Shown: positions 39,973-51,915, numbered from the stretch's first letter. The stretch: 64,000 nt of DNA from Gammaproteobacteria bacterium (GCA_017302255.1 JAFLDV010000007.1:62001-126000); one strand, 5' to 3'. Program-made: numbers and translations. Notes: generated by a model from the sequence alone, not told the origin.

Positions 39973-40082
39973 CAAGCTAAGTACACTAGACTTTTGAATT
40001 ATGGAACGGTTTATGCTTAGCTGCTTGTACAGCATGTGACTATTGAGGGTTTGGCGCTAACGCCAGCCTTTGCAACGACTAA

Positions 40083-42268
<2,186 letters not shown>

Positions 42269-42280
42269 GGGGCAATGGTC

Positions 42281-43174
42281 ATGGCCTTTAATTCGGCATC
42301 ACTGGCATTAGGCACTGTGCAGTTTGGCTTGGACTACGGCATCTCTAATTCACAAGGTCAAGTGAGTTCAGCGTCAATAACCGCGATTTTGCAACAGGCC
42401 CAGAATTCCGACATCAGATGGCTCGATACCGCTTATTTATATGGCTCAGCAGAGGCCAATTTAGGCGAACAACCACTGGCTCAACAGTTTTCAATTATCA
42501 CTAAATTGCCAGAACTCACTGAGGGTTTGCATGCACGCAGCGCCCTCTCCTGCTCGTTAACAAGATTGCAGCGACCACAAGTCGACACCGTGTTATTGCA
42601 TCGTCCGGAGCAACTCCTTGGCGAGCGAGGTAGGCAAATATATGCAGATTTAAACTCACTTCGGCTTGAAGGTTTATGTCGGCGTATTGGCGTTTCGGTT
42701 TATACGCCAGCCGAACTCATCGCAATTTTGCAGCAATTCGACATTGATGTAGTGCAGCTACCGCTCAATGTTTTTGACCAGCGTTTTTATCAGCAGGGGT
42801 TACTGCAAAGATGTCAGGACTTGGGCATTTCTGTGCATATTCGCTCACTGTTTTTACAAGGTTTGCTACTAATGCCCGAACGCCCAGCTTGGTGTTCAGC
42901 TTATCAAACAGCTTTTGCGAAGTTTAACCAGCATTGTGAGTATTATCAGACAGATAAACTAACCTTAGCGCTGGCAATTCTGCGAGTATTACCTGCCGTC
43001 GAATTTGGTGTCGTCGGCTGCACCAGTGCTCAAGAACTTTTGCAAATTTCCGAGGCTTGGCAGCAAAGTGCCGGCCTAGTTTCCCAGCCGGATTTTTTGC
43101 AAAAAATTCAAGAATTAGCACAAACGGACGATAACTTGATAAGTCCGGTGCGCTGGCCAAAAAAAGCGCCCTAA
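42281..43174 (+). CDS. Aldo/keto reductase in the nonulosonate operon
   Basis: 297 residues. The AKR tetrad is present: Asp49 and Tyr54 in LDTAYLYG, Lys75 (ITKLPE) and His107 (LLHRPE). ATG at 42281 has AAGGGG eight bases upstream; another ATG two codons earlier is too close to it. AKR enzymes reduce or oxidise a sugar carbonyl or hydroxyl with NADP. It is not part of the six-step pseudaminic acid pathway. Its place between pseC and the cytidylyltransferase suggests it alters the sugar backbone (inference). Confidence 0.82.
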   Translation: MAFNSASLALGTVQFGLDYGISNSQGQVSSASITAILQQAQNSDIRWLDTAYLYGSAEANLGEQPLAQQFSIITKLPELTEGLHARSALSCSLTRLQRPQVDTVLLHRPEQLLGERGRQIYADLNSLRLEGLCRRIGVSVYTPAELIAILQQFDIDVVQLPLNVFDQRFYQQGLLQRCQDLGISVHIRSLFLQGLLLMPERPAWCSAYQTAFAKFNQHCEYYQTDKLTLALAILRVLPAVEFGVVGCTSAQELLQISEAWQQSAGLVSQPDFLQKIQELAQTDDNLISPVRWPKKAP

Positions 43175-43206
43175 CCGCACCAAATCCAGCGATGCAGGAG
43201 AGAGCC

Positions 43207-43974
43207 TTGTCGATTGTTGCAGTATTACAAGCAAGAACCAGTTCCCGCCGCCTACCAGGCAAAGTGTTAAAGCCTTTGCTGGGTGAGGCCATGTTAGCGC
43301 GTCAATGCGAGCGAATTTTACAAAGCCGGCATATCAATCAGCTTGTTATCGCCACGAGCATTGAGCCAAGCGATGATGCAATCGCCGCCCTCGCCGAAAA
43401 ACTGGGTTTGCCTTGTTATCGCGGTTCTCTAGAAGACGTGTTAGATCGTGTCTTAAAGGCTGCACAAAGTGTTGGTGCTAGTACTTTAGTCAGACTAACC
43501 GGCGATTGCCCGTTGATTGACGCTGGTGTTATCGATCAAACCATTGAATTTCATCAGGCTGCAGGCAATGACTACAGCTGTAACTGCGATCCTGCGACTT
43601 TTCCTGATGGTCTTGATACGGAAGTCTGCAGTATCCAAGCACTTGAACAAGCCGATCGCAATTGCACTGATATGACAATTCGTGAGCATGCGACCTACTT
43701 CATCCGCTTGCATCCGGAGCAATTTAAACTGGGTACCTTAACGAGCCCCATCGACTACAGCGCGCTGCGCTGGACCGTTGATGAACCAGAAGATTTTATG
43801 CTGGTAGAGCAAGTATTTAACGCCTTGTATCCACAAAATCCCAAATTCAGCTGGCTGGATGTACTTGCGCTACTGCGCCAAAATCCAGAATGGCAAACCA
43901 TTAATCAACATCATATCCGCAATGCCGGCGCACAAGCTGCGCAGGCCGCGGCGCTTGCAGCAGGAGTCCGCTGA
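43207..43974 (+). CDS. SpsF/PseF-type cytidylyltransferase
   Basis: About 255 residues opening with the nucleotidyltransferase signature VLQARTSSRRLPGKVL, then RLTGDCPLID and a HATYFIR stretch near the C-terminus. Enzymes of this SpsF-like branch charge nonulosonic acids with CMP. It is not the classical PseF, whose motif reads IPARGGSKRIPRKN. TTG at 43207 is preferred: AGGAG lies six bases before it, whereas the ATG at 43192 has no such site. It overlaps the next gene by one base (TGATG). Confidence 0.78.
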   Translation: MSIVAVLQARTSSRRLPGKVLKPLLGEAMLARQCERILQSRHINQLVIATSIEPSDDAIAALAEKLGLPCYRGSLEDVLDRVLKAAQSVGASTLVRLTGDCPLIDAGVIDQTIEFHQAAGNDYSCNCDPATFPDGLDTEVCSIQALEQADRNCTDMTIREHATYFIRLHPEQFKLGTLTSPIDYSALRWTVDEPEDFMLVEQVFNALYPQNPKFSWLDVLALLRQNPEWQTINQHHIRNAGAQAAQAAALAAGVR

Positions 43975-45263
43975 TGACCAGCCGTTACGAGTTATCTGAA
44001 CAATTCTTAGACCGCGCGCTAGCGGTGATCCCGCTGGCATCTCAAACCTTTAGCAAAAGCTTAGTTAACTACCCTCGTGGCGCGGCTCCACTCTTTATTG
44101 AACGAGGTGAAGGCGCTTATGTTTGGGATGTCGATGGCAATCGGTACTTAGACTGCGTGAATAGCCTTTGTGCGGTGACTTTAGGTTATTGCCAACCAGA
44201 AATTGACCAAGCTGTCGCGACCCAAATGAAAAATGGCGTATCATTTTCGCTGCCACACCGCCTTGAAACTGAAGTGGCTGAACTACTAACCGAACTTATT
44301 CCATGCGCCGAATCTGTGCGTTTTGGCAAAAATGGCACTGACGCCACGTCTGCAGCTATCCGCATCGCGCGGGCGGCGACAGGTCGTGAACACATCGCGG
44401 TCTGCGGTTATCATGGCTGGCAAGATTGGTACATCGGCTCAACGACCCGCCATCTTGGTGTACCACAAGCAGTTCGTGATTTAACTCACAAATTCGATTT
44501 TAATAACCTCGCCTCGCTTGAAGCTATCTTTGCTAACGCCGAGCAACCGCTTGCCGCAGTTATCATGGAGTTGATGAACGTTAGCTACCCGACTGCAGAA
44601 TTCTTAGAAGGCGTCAGAGCCTTATGCGACAAACACGGCACAGTGCTAATTTTTGATGAAACTATTACTGGTTTTCGCTTTGATCTTAAAGGGGCCCAGC
44701 ATTTATTTGGGGTCACCCCAGACTTAGCAACTTTTGGCAAAGGCATCGCCAACGGCTATCCGCTATCGGCTGTTGTTGGTAAAAAACACTATATGAAATG
44801 GATGGAAGACATTTTCTTTTCCGGCACTTTCGGTGGTGAAACTTTATCCTTAGCTGCTGCCAAAGCGGTGCTAACTCACCTAAAGCAACAAGATGTGATT
44901 GGCGATATTCGCGCTAAAGGTGAGTATTTGCTAAATGGCTTAAATTCACTTATTGAGAGCAAAGCGCTGGGTCAACTATTCGGCACCGCTGGTCATCCAA
45001 GTTGGTCTTTTTTATTGACCAAAGAAACTAATGAACAAAAATACTGGCAGGTGAAAACCTATTTAGTGCAGTCGCTAGCCGCGAGAGGTTTCTTATGTAT
45101 CGGCTCGCATAATATTAGCGCCGCCATGAGCTACCAAGATTTAGATGCACTGCTTGGCGCTTATGCCGAAATACTGCCTGCCTGTCAGCAAATGTTAGCC
45201 GATGGCACTCTGCCACAAGCCTTGCAAGGTGCAACCTTACAACCGCTGTTCAAGGTCAGGTAA
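43974..45263 (+). CDS. Class III aminotransferase (GSA-aminomutase-like) of the glycan operon
   Basis: 429 residues. It has the fold-I class III PLP pattern: FDETITGFR (Asp228) and FGKGIANG with the PLP Lys256. It resembles glutamate-1-semialdehyde aminomutase, but its place within a sugar operon, with TGATG coupling to the cytidylyltransferase, argues for transamination of a sugar or sugar-linked ketone. It is an extra step relative to the usual pseudaminic acid pathway. The substrate is unknown. Confidence 0.8.
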   Translation: MTSRYELSEQFLDRALAVIPLASQTFSKSLVNYPRGAAPLFIERGEGAYVWDVDGNRYLDCVNSLCAVTLGYCQPEIDQAVATQMKNGVSFSLPHRLETEVAELLTELIPCAESVRFGKNGTDATSAAIRIARAATGREHIAVCGYHGWQDWYIGSTTRHLGVPQAVRDLTHKFDFNNLASLEAIFANAEQPLAAVIMELMNVSYPTAEFLEGVRALCDKHGTVLIFDETITGFRFDLKGAQHLFGVTPDLATFGKGIANGYPLSAVVGKKHYMKWMEDIFFSGTFGGETLSLAAAKAVLTHLKQQDVIGDIRAKGEYLLNGLNSLIESKALGQLFGTAGHPSWSFLLTKETNEQKYWQVKTYLVQSLAARGFLCIGSHNISAAMSYQDLDALLGAYAEILPACQQMLADGTLPQALQGATLQPLFKVR

Positions 45264-45264
45264 G

Positions 45265-47022
45265 ATGCCGAGCGAAAAGCTTTCAGGCGACACAATGGAA
45301 CTTACTCATGAGTCCGTCAGCAAACTGGCGGCGCAACCATGGACTGTCGCCATTTGTGCTGATGCCTCGCGCCAAATCGGCAGCGGCCATTTGATGCGTT
45401 GTCTAAGTTTAGCGAGGGCTTTACGGCAGATTGGCGCTGAGGTGCGATTCTATTATGCGGCTTGGCCTGGACATGCTGATACTTGGTTAAATGCCCAAGG
45501 TTTTCATGGCGAATTGCTGGACTTTGCTGTCGACAATTTTTTAGCGGATGAAGACGCCAAAGACAGCGCCAATGTTTGGTCACCACTGTGGCAACAGCAA
45601 TATGGTCACGCTTGTGTTAAGGCGTGGCAGCCTTGGCTGCAAAGTTTAAACACCCAAGCGACCTCATCTGTACATCGAACAATCGACTGGTGCATTTATG
45701 ACAACTACGGCTTAGCCGCCGATTTTGTGAAGGTGATTAAACCCAGCTGCCGGCAGCTGATGGCAATAGATGATCTTGCTAATCGCGAACATCCAGTTGA
45801 TTTATTGCTTGATCAAAATGCTGTTTTTGGCATGCAAACTCGTTACCAAACAATGCTGCCTGCGGATTGCACCCAATTACTCGGGCCTCAATACGCATTA
45901 TTGCGACCAGAGTTTTATTCAAGCTCAATGCCAATCACAGCGCAAACTTCAAGTGCTCGCAGCTATCAACAGGTCAACCGAATTTTAGTCAGTATTGGTG
46001 GTAGCGATACCGTTGGACTAACTGAACGGCTCTGCAAATTGCTCTTTGCACAACAGGTTTTTGCCGATATCTCGCTTGATGTCGTTGTTGGCAGTGCCTA
46101 TGAAAAAATCACTGAGTTAACCGAGTTAATCGCCGCTCGCGCCAACAGCAGATTATTTGTGCAAACCAATGAGATGGCAAGCCTGATGCGCCAAGCCGAC
46201 CTTGCGATTGGCGCGGGCGGTAGCAGCCAATGGGAACGAGCGTTAACTCACTTACCGTCCTTGGTCGTTGCTGTCGCCGATAATCAGCAACCCGGTTGCG
46301 AGTACCTGCAACATCTTGGTGCCATTCAGTATTTGGGCAGAGTTGAGCAAGTTAGCGATGAGTTACTCCTTAATGCCATTACTGAAATCATTGAAAATAA
46401 GGATCTACGACAAGCGTTGGCCGAACGCGCTTATGCCCTCATGGCAATTGCGCAAAACGATGCTTCGCCCTCGGCTACACAGGTGTTGTATTCTGGCGCC
46501 GAAAAAGTCGCCCGCAAAATGAGTTTCCTCTCAACCTTAGCGACATTGGCGCTTCGGCAGGCAGAAACCGCCGACGCTGAGCTGTTATTTACCTGGGCCA
46601 ACGACCCATATGTTCGCGCTATGGCATTTAGCAAAGCGCCTATAGCCTGGGCGACGCATTTAGCTTGGTTCGAGCAAAAACGCCAAGATGCCAGTACTGA
46701 TATCTGGATCTGTGAACAATTTGGCCAAGCCGTCGGTCAATGCCGATTAAACGCCATCACGCCACTGATTGGCGAAATTCATTTGAACCTAAACCCTGCT
46801 TGTCGCGGTTTGGGTTTGGCTGCAGCGATGATTGCCAAAGCCTCTCAGGCATCAATAGCACGTCATCAGTGGCAAGAAATTCACGCTGTGGTGAAATTAA
46901 GCAATCACGCATCCTTACGTGCCTTTATCCGCGCGGGTTTTCAGCCAACTCGACAAGAACAGTGTTATGGTGAAGAATGTCAGTGGTTCAGTTTTAGCCC
47001 AACGCCAATTGCAAAGAGTTAA
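45265..47022 (+). CDS. PseG-PseH fusion: UDP-sugar hydrolase and N-acetyltransferase
   Basis: About 585 residues. The N-terminal part (to about 400) is PseG, with ICADASRQIGSGHLMRC and the VSIGGSDTVG and GAGGSSQWER loops; it removes UDP. The C-terminal part (about 420-580) is a GNAT domain like PseH (LRQAETADAELLFTWANDP), which N-acetylates the 4-amino sugar. Two steps of the pathway are thus on one chain. The order on the chain is reverse to the order of the reactions (PseH acts first). ATG at 45265 has AGGTAAG before it; ATG at 45295, with AGGCGA, is also possible. Confidence 0.9.
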   Translation: MPSEKLSGDTMELTHESVSKLAAQPWTVAICADASRQIGSGHLMRCLSLARALRQIGAEVRFYYAAWPGHADTWLNAQGFHGELLDFAVDNFLADEDAKDSANVWSPLWQQQYGHACVKAWQPWLQSLNTQATSSVHRTIDWCIYDNYGLAADFVKVIKPSCRQLMAIDDLANREHPVDLLLDQNAVFGMQTRYQTMLPADCTQLLGPQYALLRPEFYSSSMPITAQTSSARSYQQVNRILVSIGGSDTVGLTERLCKLLFAQQVFADISLDVVVGSAYEKITELTELIAARANSRLFVQTNEMASLMRQADLAIGAGGSSQWERALTHLPSLVVAVADNQQPGCEYLQHLGAIQYLGRVEQVSDELLLNAITEIIENKDLRQALAERAYALMAIAQNDASPSATQVLYSGAEKVARKMSFLSTLATLALRQAETADAELLFTWANDPYVRAMAFSKAPIAWATHLAWFEQKRQDASTDIWICEQFGQAVGQCRLNAITPLIGEIHLNLNPACRGLGLAAAMIAKASQASIARHQWQEIHAVVKLSNHASLRAFIRAGFQPTRQEQCYGEECQWFSFSPTPIAKS

Positions 47023-47024
47023 AT

Positions 47025-48077
47025 ATGTCAAAAATAGTCACTATTGATGGCCGAGCTATCGGCGATGGCAACGCGCCTTATATCGTCGCTGAACTTTCGG
47101 CAAATCATCAAGGCAATTTACAAATTGCCCTCGACACCATCAGCATGGCAAAAGCGCAAGGTGCCGATGCAGTCAAACTGCAAACCTATGAAGCCGATAC
47201 AATTACGCTTAATAGTACTCTTGATGATTTTATGATCTTCGAAGGGCCATGGGCTGGCGAATCACTCTACTCATTGTATGAAAAAGCTCAAACGCCATTT
47301 GCTTGGCACAAACCGCTGTTCGAGCATGCCCGCAAAGTCGGGATCACGGCGTTTAGTACCCCGTTTGATGAAACAGCTGTTGATTTATTAGAAGATCTAA
47401 ACGCGCCAGCTTATAAAATTGCCTCGTTTGAACTGATTGATCTGCCGTTAATTGCGTATGTTGCCGCGACTAAAAAACCAATGGTGATGTCGACCGGCAT
47501 GGCCAATCTTGATGAAATTGCCGAAGCAGTAGCAACCGCACGCGACCATGGCTGCCAAGAACTCATTTTATTACATTGTATTAGTGGCTACCCAACTCCG
47601 GCCGAACAAGCAAATTTACGCACTATTCGCGATTTGGCCGATAGGTTCCAAGTTGTTGGCGGACTTTCTGACCACACTTTAGGCACAGCAGTTAGTGTTG
47701 CCAGTATCGGCATGGGTGCTAGTTTTATCGAGAAACATTTTATTCTAGATCCTGCCCTTGGCGGTCCAGATGCGGCCTTTTCCATCACCCCGAGCCAATT
47801 AAAACAACTTTGCGATGACTGTCGCACGGCTTTTGTCGCGCAGGGCCAAGTGAACTATCAGCTGTTGGGGGCTGAAGCACAAAACTTGCGTTTTCGCCGG
47901 TCTATCTATGTTGCCAAAGATGTTGCCGCAGGCGAGGTGTTCACCAGCGAAAACATCCGACGCGTGCGGCCAGGCTTTGGTTTAGCGCCAAAACACTATG
48001 CCGAGTTGTTGGGTAAAACCGCGGCAACCGATGTGAAAGCCGGAACCGCAATGCGCTGGGATTTTGTCAAAAAGTGA
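47025..48077 (+). CDS. pseI: Pseudaminic acid synthase (NeuB family)
   Basis: 350 residues: a TIM-barrel NeuB domain (IVAELSANHQGNLQIALD, KLQTYEADTITL) and a C-terminal SAF (antifreeze-like) domain (about 290-348). It condenses the 2,4-diacetamido-trideoxy-altrose with phosphoenolpyruvate to make pseudaminic acid. The DAVKLQTYEADT segment matches PseI more than NeuB or LegI. It is the last gene of the operon, closed by a terminator. Confidence 0.93.
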   Translation: MSKIVTIDGRAIGDGNAPYIVAELSANHQGNLQIALDTISMAKAQGADAVKLQTYEADTITLNSTLDDFMIFEGPWAGESLYSLYEKAQTPFAWHKPLFEHARKVGITAFSTPFDETAVDLLEDLNAPAYKIASFELIDLPLIAYVAATKKPMVMSTGMANLDEIAEAVATARDHGCQELILLHCISGYPTPAEQANLRTIRDLADRFQVVGGLSDHTLGTAVSVASIGMGASFIEKHFILDPALGGPDAAFSITPSQLKQLCDDCRTAFVAQGQVNYQLLGAEAQNLRFRRSIYVAKDVAAGEVFTSENIRRVRPGFGLAPKHYAELLGKTAATDVKAGTAMRWDFVKK

Positions 48078-48108
48078 CCTACTGGCAACTGCCGATGAGC
48101 AATTAACG

Positions 48109-48133
48109 ACGAAGGCTTAGCGGCCTTCGTTTT
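48109..48133 (+). terminator. Terminator of the nonulosonate operon
   Basis: 8-bp stem ACGAAGGC/GCCTTCGT with a TTAGCG loop, followed by TTTT. It is 31 bp after the pseI stop and just before the converging gene. Confidence 0.85.
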
Positions 48134-48150
48134 GCCAAAGGGCAATGACG

Positions 48151-49119
48151 TTAAAACGTGGGTTTTAATAGAATTTGTCCACCGAAACCACGTTTAAAGT
48201 GACTGATGGTTAGCTCTTTTTCTGACGCTGCGTCGCCATGCGGATGCGGCAACCCAGCAAAATAAACTTCGCCAAATTCAAAGCTCTGACAACCCAAACT
48301 TTGGGCATGCATCATTGCGCGCCAGACCAGATCATGTGAAACCGGCACACTGAATTTGTCGCGATCGTAGACGCCGACCCCGTAATAACAACTACTGCTG
48401 TTATGGATAAAAAAACCGGTGGAGATAAGCTCACCGTCCTGACTTTCGCCATATAACGCAAAGGCTTCGCCAGTCATCAGCATTTGTTCTTGCCAGCGCC
48501 AACTCTCACTGCTGCGTGTTTCACGCCCGGCAATCCGAATATGAAATAAGCGCATCGCTTCAAGACAACCTGAGACCGCGTTAGATTTATCTAGCAGCTG
48601 ATATTTAAGGTTGGCTTGCCCCCATTCGATATTACTCAAGTACACCGGGCGTAGATCTGCAGAAAGTTGTTCACGCGACTGCATTAAATCAATTTGCTGA
48701 ACAGTCGCCAGCTGGCAGCCATAACCCTGTTGCAATAGCCAAAGTGCCATTGGATCTAAGGTTAAACTGCTCGGTTGATATACCCAGCGCTGATAGAGGC
48801 CGGTTTGTTGCCAACGTTGAAACTCTTTTAGCAAGACCTTCCAACAACCTTTGTTTGCCCGTTCGGACAAATCCTCGGCGATTTCAATTTGCAGAGGCAA
48901 TCCCCAATAACAGATCTGCTTAGCATTTGCGGAAACCGTCAGATAGACTCGGGCCAAAATTTGCGCGCCGAGCACAACAACGAAGGACTCATCACGCCAA
49001 TCACTTTGCAAATATTCGCGATAGTAAGCTAATGAATTTTCTTGATAAAGTGGTGATTCCGCCGATAAAGGACGGTAGTACTGAACATATTTAGTGTCAT
49101 AACAACGAATGATGTTCAC
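48151..49119 (-). CDS. GNAT/FemAB-like acyltransferase, unassigned
   Basis: 322 residues. I do not recognise a named family. The pattern suggests two GNAT-like halves as in FemAB proteins: YYREYLQSDWRDESFVVVL near the start, and the C-terminal half with SHDLVWRAMMHAQSLGCQSFEFGEVY and HFKRGFGG, close to the end pattern of FemAB/GNAT acyltransferases. The start is GTG at 49119, overlapping the methyltransferase stop (GTGA). It lies with a methyltransferase and Maf, so acylation of the glycan is a reasonable guess. Confidence 0.6.
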   Translation of the reverse strand: MNIIRCYDTKYVQYYRPLSAESPLYQENSLAYYREYLQSDWRDESFVVVLGAQILARVYLTVSANAKQICYWGLPLQIEIAEDLSERANKGCWKVLLKEFQRWQQTGLYQRWVYQPSSLTLDPMALWLLQQGYGCQLATVQQIDLMQSREQLSADLRPVYLSNIEWGQANLKYQLLDKSNAVSGCLEAMRLFHIRIAGRETRSSESWRWQEQMLMTGEAFALYGESQDGELISTGFFIHNSSSCYYGVGVYDRDKFSVPVSHDLVWRAMMHAQSLGCQSFEFGEVYFAGLPHPHGDAASEKELTISHFKRGFGGQILLKPTF

Positions 49120-49793
49120 TTGCGCGCCGTCACAATCAAGTATTCCAGTGTTTGGCTCTGGCCGTTGTAAGTGCGCGTTTGTTTCTCGATACTGATATCA
49201 CTAAAACCCGCGGCAATTAGCAGTTGCTGATAGACCTCTGTTGATAACAAACAGGTTTGGCCATTGCCGGCAAGTGGCAAACCGGCAGGGATATCAACCA
49301 CGGTACACTCATCAACCATCTCAGTGACTTCTTGGCGGATAAAACTATTCTCTGCCAAATGGTATGAGAAATATTGTCCGCCCGCTTGCAGACAACGATA
49401 AGCCTCATGAAGAGCTGCTGCATGTTGTACAAGTGTCAGATGCTGCATCGATACCACATCGAAAATTACCTGAAAACTTTCATTTTCAAAAGGTAACGCT
49501 GTCATGTCAGCGATTTGTAGCTTAGCTTCGACTTGCCAGATATCCAGCATGGTTTGACACAAGGCAATTCCGGACGGGGCAAAATCGATGCCCGTGACAT
49601 CAAAACCTTCCCTCGCCACAAACCACAAGTTTGCGCCACTGCCACAACCAAGCTCAAGCACTTTGATCTGCGACCGAGTCGCTGCATCAGCCTTAAAATA
49701 ATTACCAGCAATGAAGCCGATCAGTTGCTCGTTGGGATAACGCCGTTGACTGGCAAAACCGCGGGTCTGATACAACTGTTCGAACACATTCAT
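49116..49793 (-). CDS. SAM-dependent methyltransferase (class I)
   Basis: 225 residues. SAM motif I VLELGCGSGANLWFV and the acidic VTGID loop are seen, with a Methyltransf_11/25-type fold. It lies 14 bp after maf and overlaps the GNAT/FemAB-like gene by 4 bp. It probably methylates the flagellin glycan or a sugar precursor (inference from place). The opening YQTRGFASQRRYPNEQL resembles N-terminal caps of sugar methyltransferases. It could also modify a protein. Confidence 0.8.
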   Translation of the reverse strand: MNVFEQLYQTRGFASQRRYPNEQLIGFIAGNYFKADAATRSQIKVLELGCGSGANLWFVAREGFDVTGIDFAPSGIALCQTMLDIWQVEAKLQIADMTALPFENESFQVIFDVVSMQHLTLVQHAAALHEAYRCLQAGGQYFSYHLAENSFIRQEVTEMVDECTVVDIPAGLPLAGNGQTCLLSTEVYQQLLIAAGFSDISIEKQTRTYNGQSQTLEYLIVTARK

Positions 49794-49806
49794 CGCTTGC
49801 TCCCTA

Positions 49807-51909
49807 TTAAAGCAGATCCATCAGATAACATTCTTGGTCATCAACTTCATTCAGCACACCACGATATTTAATCTTGGCGGCCTGCAAATACTCGATAAAC
49901 ACGGCCAAAGTGCGTTTGGTGACCGCCAAAGTTTCTTGTTCATCATCAAAACTATACAGACAAAGACGGATCACCGAATGAGCGTAAGTAATTGATCCTT
50001 CTAACAAGAAATATAAATGGCGGAATTTAGTGTGGCTGTGGGCAAACAGGAAACGTGCTTGTTCGCGCAAAGCGATACTCAGTTCCTTGCGACTGGTAAA
50101 ATCACGGTCGATGTAGGCGATTATTTCATCACACAAGGTCGAGAAATCATCAATAGCCAGCCAGGCCTCATACACATCATGGTCAAATTCGCGCACCGCA
50201 AACATATCGTTTTTAATGTAGGACACCAGCTCTGACTTCGGCCTGCGATTTGGAGCCAACAGGACATCTTCAATTGGTAACGGTGATGCTCCACCTATTT
50301 TGGCGCCATCGGCGGTATTGTATGCCTGAGTCTTAGGATACAACTTCAATAAGCATTCCAGATAAAAACGACCGGTATTAAAAAACGCGGTGCTGTAGAT
50401 TTCTCCACCAAAATTACCATCCACTTTAATCTCGCCAGCGCGGACTAACTCACCCATTGCCGCTTTTTCATTACCGTCAGCATCGTAATACACGCTGTGT
50501 TTGGAGTGATGATGATCACGACGACGATAGCCGTTGTCAGTACCAAACATATAAATGTCTCTAAAGCCAAGAGTGCAGCTGTAGGACAACGCGGTATTGC
50601 CAACTAACGGATTACAGAATTTCAACTCGGTAAAATCAAAACCACCAGGCACAAATAAATGTGACAACACAGTGCCTGGCTCGGTTTGTTTGTAAGCCAT
50701 GCCGGCCCAAGCAAACAATTCAAAGGCGCCCGGATGCATGATATTGGCGGACAAAAAGCTGATACGCGCTAAATCTTCTTTAGCCACAAAACGCACTAGC
50801 CAATCAGTGGTGAACTTAGTTCGTTCAATTTCAAAATGGAAATCAGGCACTATGCCATGCTGCAGCAACGGGACTATCGCCGAGCCACAAGCAAAAATAA
50901 CTGCGGTGTCTTGGAATTCTTTGATGGTTTCTAAAGAATAATCAAGTGATGGACCATTCGCGCAAATAAACACTGGGGTATTAGCAAAATCCCGCGGGAT
51001 AGTCGCGTTCTTTTTCAGTAAAGGCACTTGATTCTTTAAGTTGTGATAATCGTGCGCAATACTAATCACGCCGTCATCAAAGAAGCCCCAGCCGACGGTC
51101 AACATATGGAAATCGTGTTGGAAACGCTCGATAATCTTACCTAAAGCTTCACTTGGATAATGCTGATAAATCAATGCATTAGCTGCATAAAAAGATCCTT
51201 TATCGCGAAGTTCATTTAAATAATCAGTGGTGAAATTTTCGTAACTAGCACCAATATTTAGAACCAAATAACCGCCAGCATTAAACACACGCTCAAGAAT
51301 TGCCACCCAGTCAGTGACTAACAAAGACGCATAAAACCAATCAATATTGGGTTCGCAAATGTATAGATGGTCAAAACTAACTCGAGAGGTTAGCTCTTCA
51401 ATATGGTAACCATGGCCAATACCGAAAATAACCCCTGCCCCTAAGTGCTCCGGGCTGCCCTTTAATGGCGTAAGTTCATCAGCAACTTTGGTGTATTCAG
51501 CATACATTTTGTTCATGTAATGCGTATGGATAAAAGTGTTTTGCACCACTTCATCCAAACTAAAGGCTATTTTGGTGTAAAGCGGCTCGCGGATATGCTT
51601 TTCAACTTGAGCTAAACACTGAGCTCGCGGATCTTCGTTATATAACCAAGAGTCGGTAGACGCATCAAACAGGTTTGCTGCACCACCTGGACTTGCGATC
51701 ATTTTTAAGTTGACCGGTTTGTACTCAGCAAACTCTTTCGCAATACCAGGCAGATAGCGCGCGAAGGCCGCTAAATTTGCAGCTTTTCGAGCAATGCTAC
51801 TTTCGTTAAGTTCGATATTTTGTTGATGTTGCTGCGCAACTTGCTGCAATTGTTGTTCTAGTGCATTCAATTGTTGTTGCAGCGCGTCCAAAGGCGTGGA
51901 CTGACTCAT
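49807..51909 (-). CDS. maf: Maf-type flagellin glycosyltransferase (DUF115/MptE-like)
   Basis: 700 residues. The central DUF115 domain (about 180-510) has the VFICANGPSLDYSLE motif, FHFEIERTKFT and GNTALSYSCTLG. A coiled-coil N-terminus (about 1-50, Gln-rich) and a helical C-terminus are also seen. In Aeromonas, Campylobacter and Magnetospirillum, Maf proteins transfer pseudaminic acid to flagellin Ser/Thr before export. Its place between fliT and the sugar-modifying genes fits that role. It is 6 bp after the fliT stop. Confidence 0.9.
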   Translation of the reverse strand: MSQSTPLDALQQQLNALEQQLQQVAQQHQQNIELNESSIARKAANLAAFARYLPGIAKEFAEYKPVNLKMIASPGGAANLFDASTDSWLYNEDPRAQCLAQVEKHIREPLYTKIAFSLDEVVQNTFIHTHYMNKMYAEYTKVADELTPLKGSPEHLGAGVIFGIGHGYHIEELTSRVSFDHLYICEPNIDWFYASLLVTDWVAILERVFNAGGYLVLNIGASYENFTTDYLNELRDKGSFYAANALIYQHYPSEALGKIIERFQHDFHMLTVGWGFFDDGVISIAHDYHNLKNQVPLLKKNATIPRDFANTPVFICANGPSLDYSLETIKEFQDTAVIFACGSAIVPLLQHGIVPDFHFEIERTKFTTDWLVRFVAKEDLARISFLSANIMHPGAFELFAWAGMAYKQTEPGTVLSHLFVPGGFDFTELKFCNPLVGNTALSYSCTLGFRDIYMFGTDNGYRRRDHHHSKHSVYYDADGNEKAAMGELVRAGEIKVDGNFGGEIYSTAFFNTGRFYLECLLKLYPKTQAYNTADGAKIGGASPLPIEDVLLAPNRRPKSELVSYIKNDMFAVREFDHDVYEAWLAIDDFSTLCDEIIAYIDRDFTSRKELSIALREQARFLFAHSHTKFRHLYFLLEGSITYAHSVIRLCLYSFDDEQETLAVTKRTLAVFIEYLQAAKIKYRGVLNEVDDQECYLMDLL

Positions 51910-51915
51910 GGGCGG

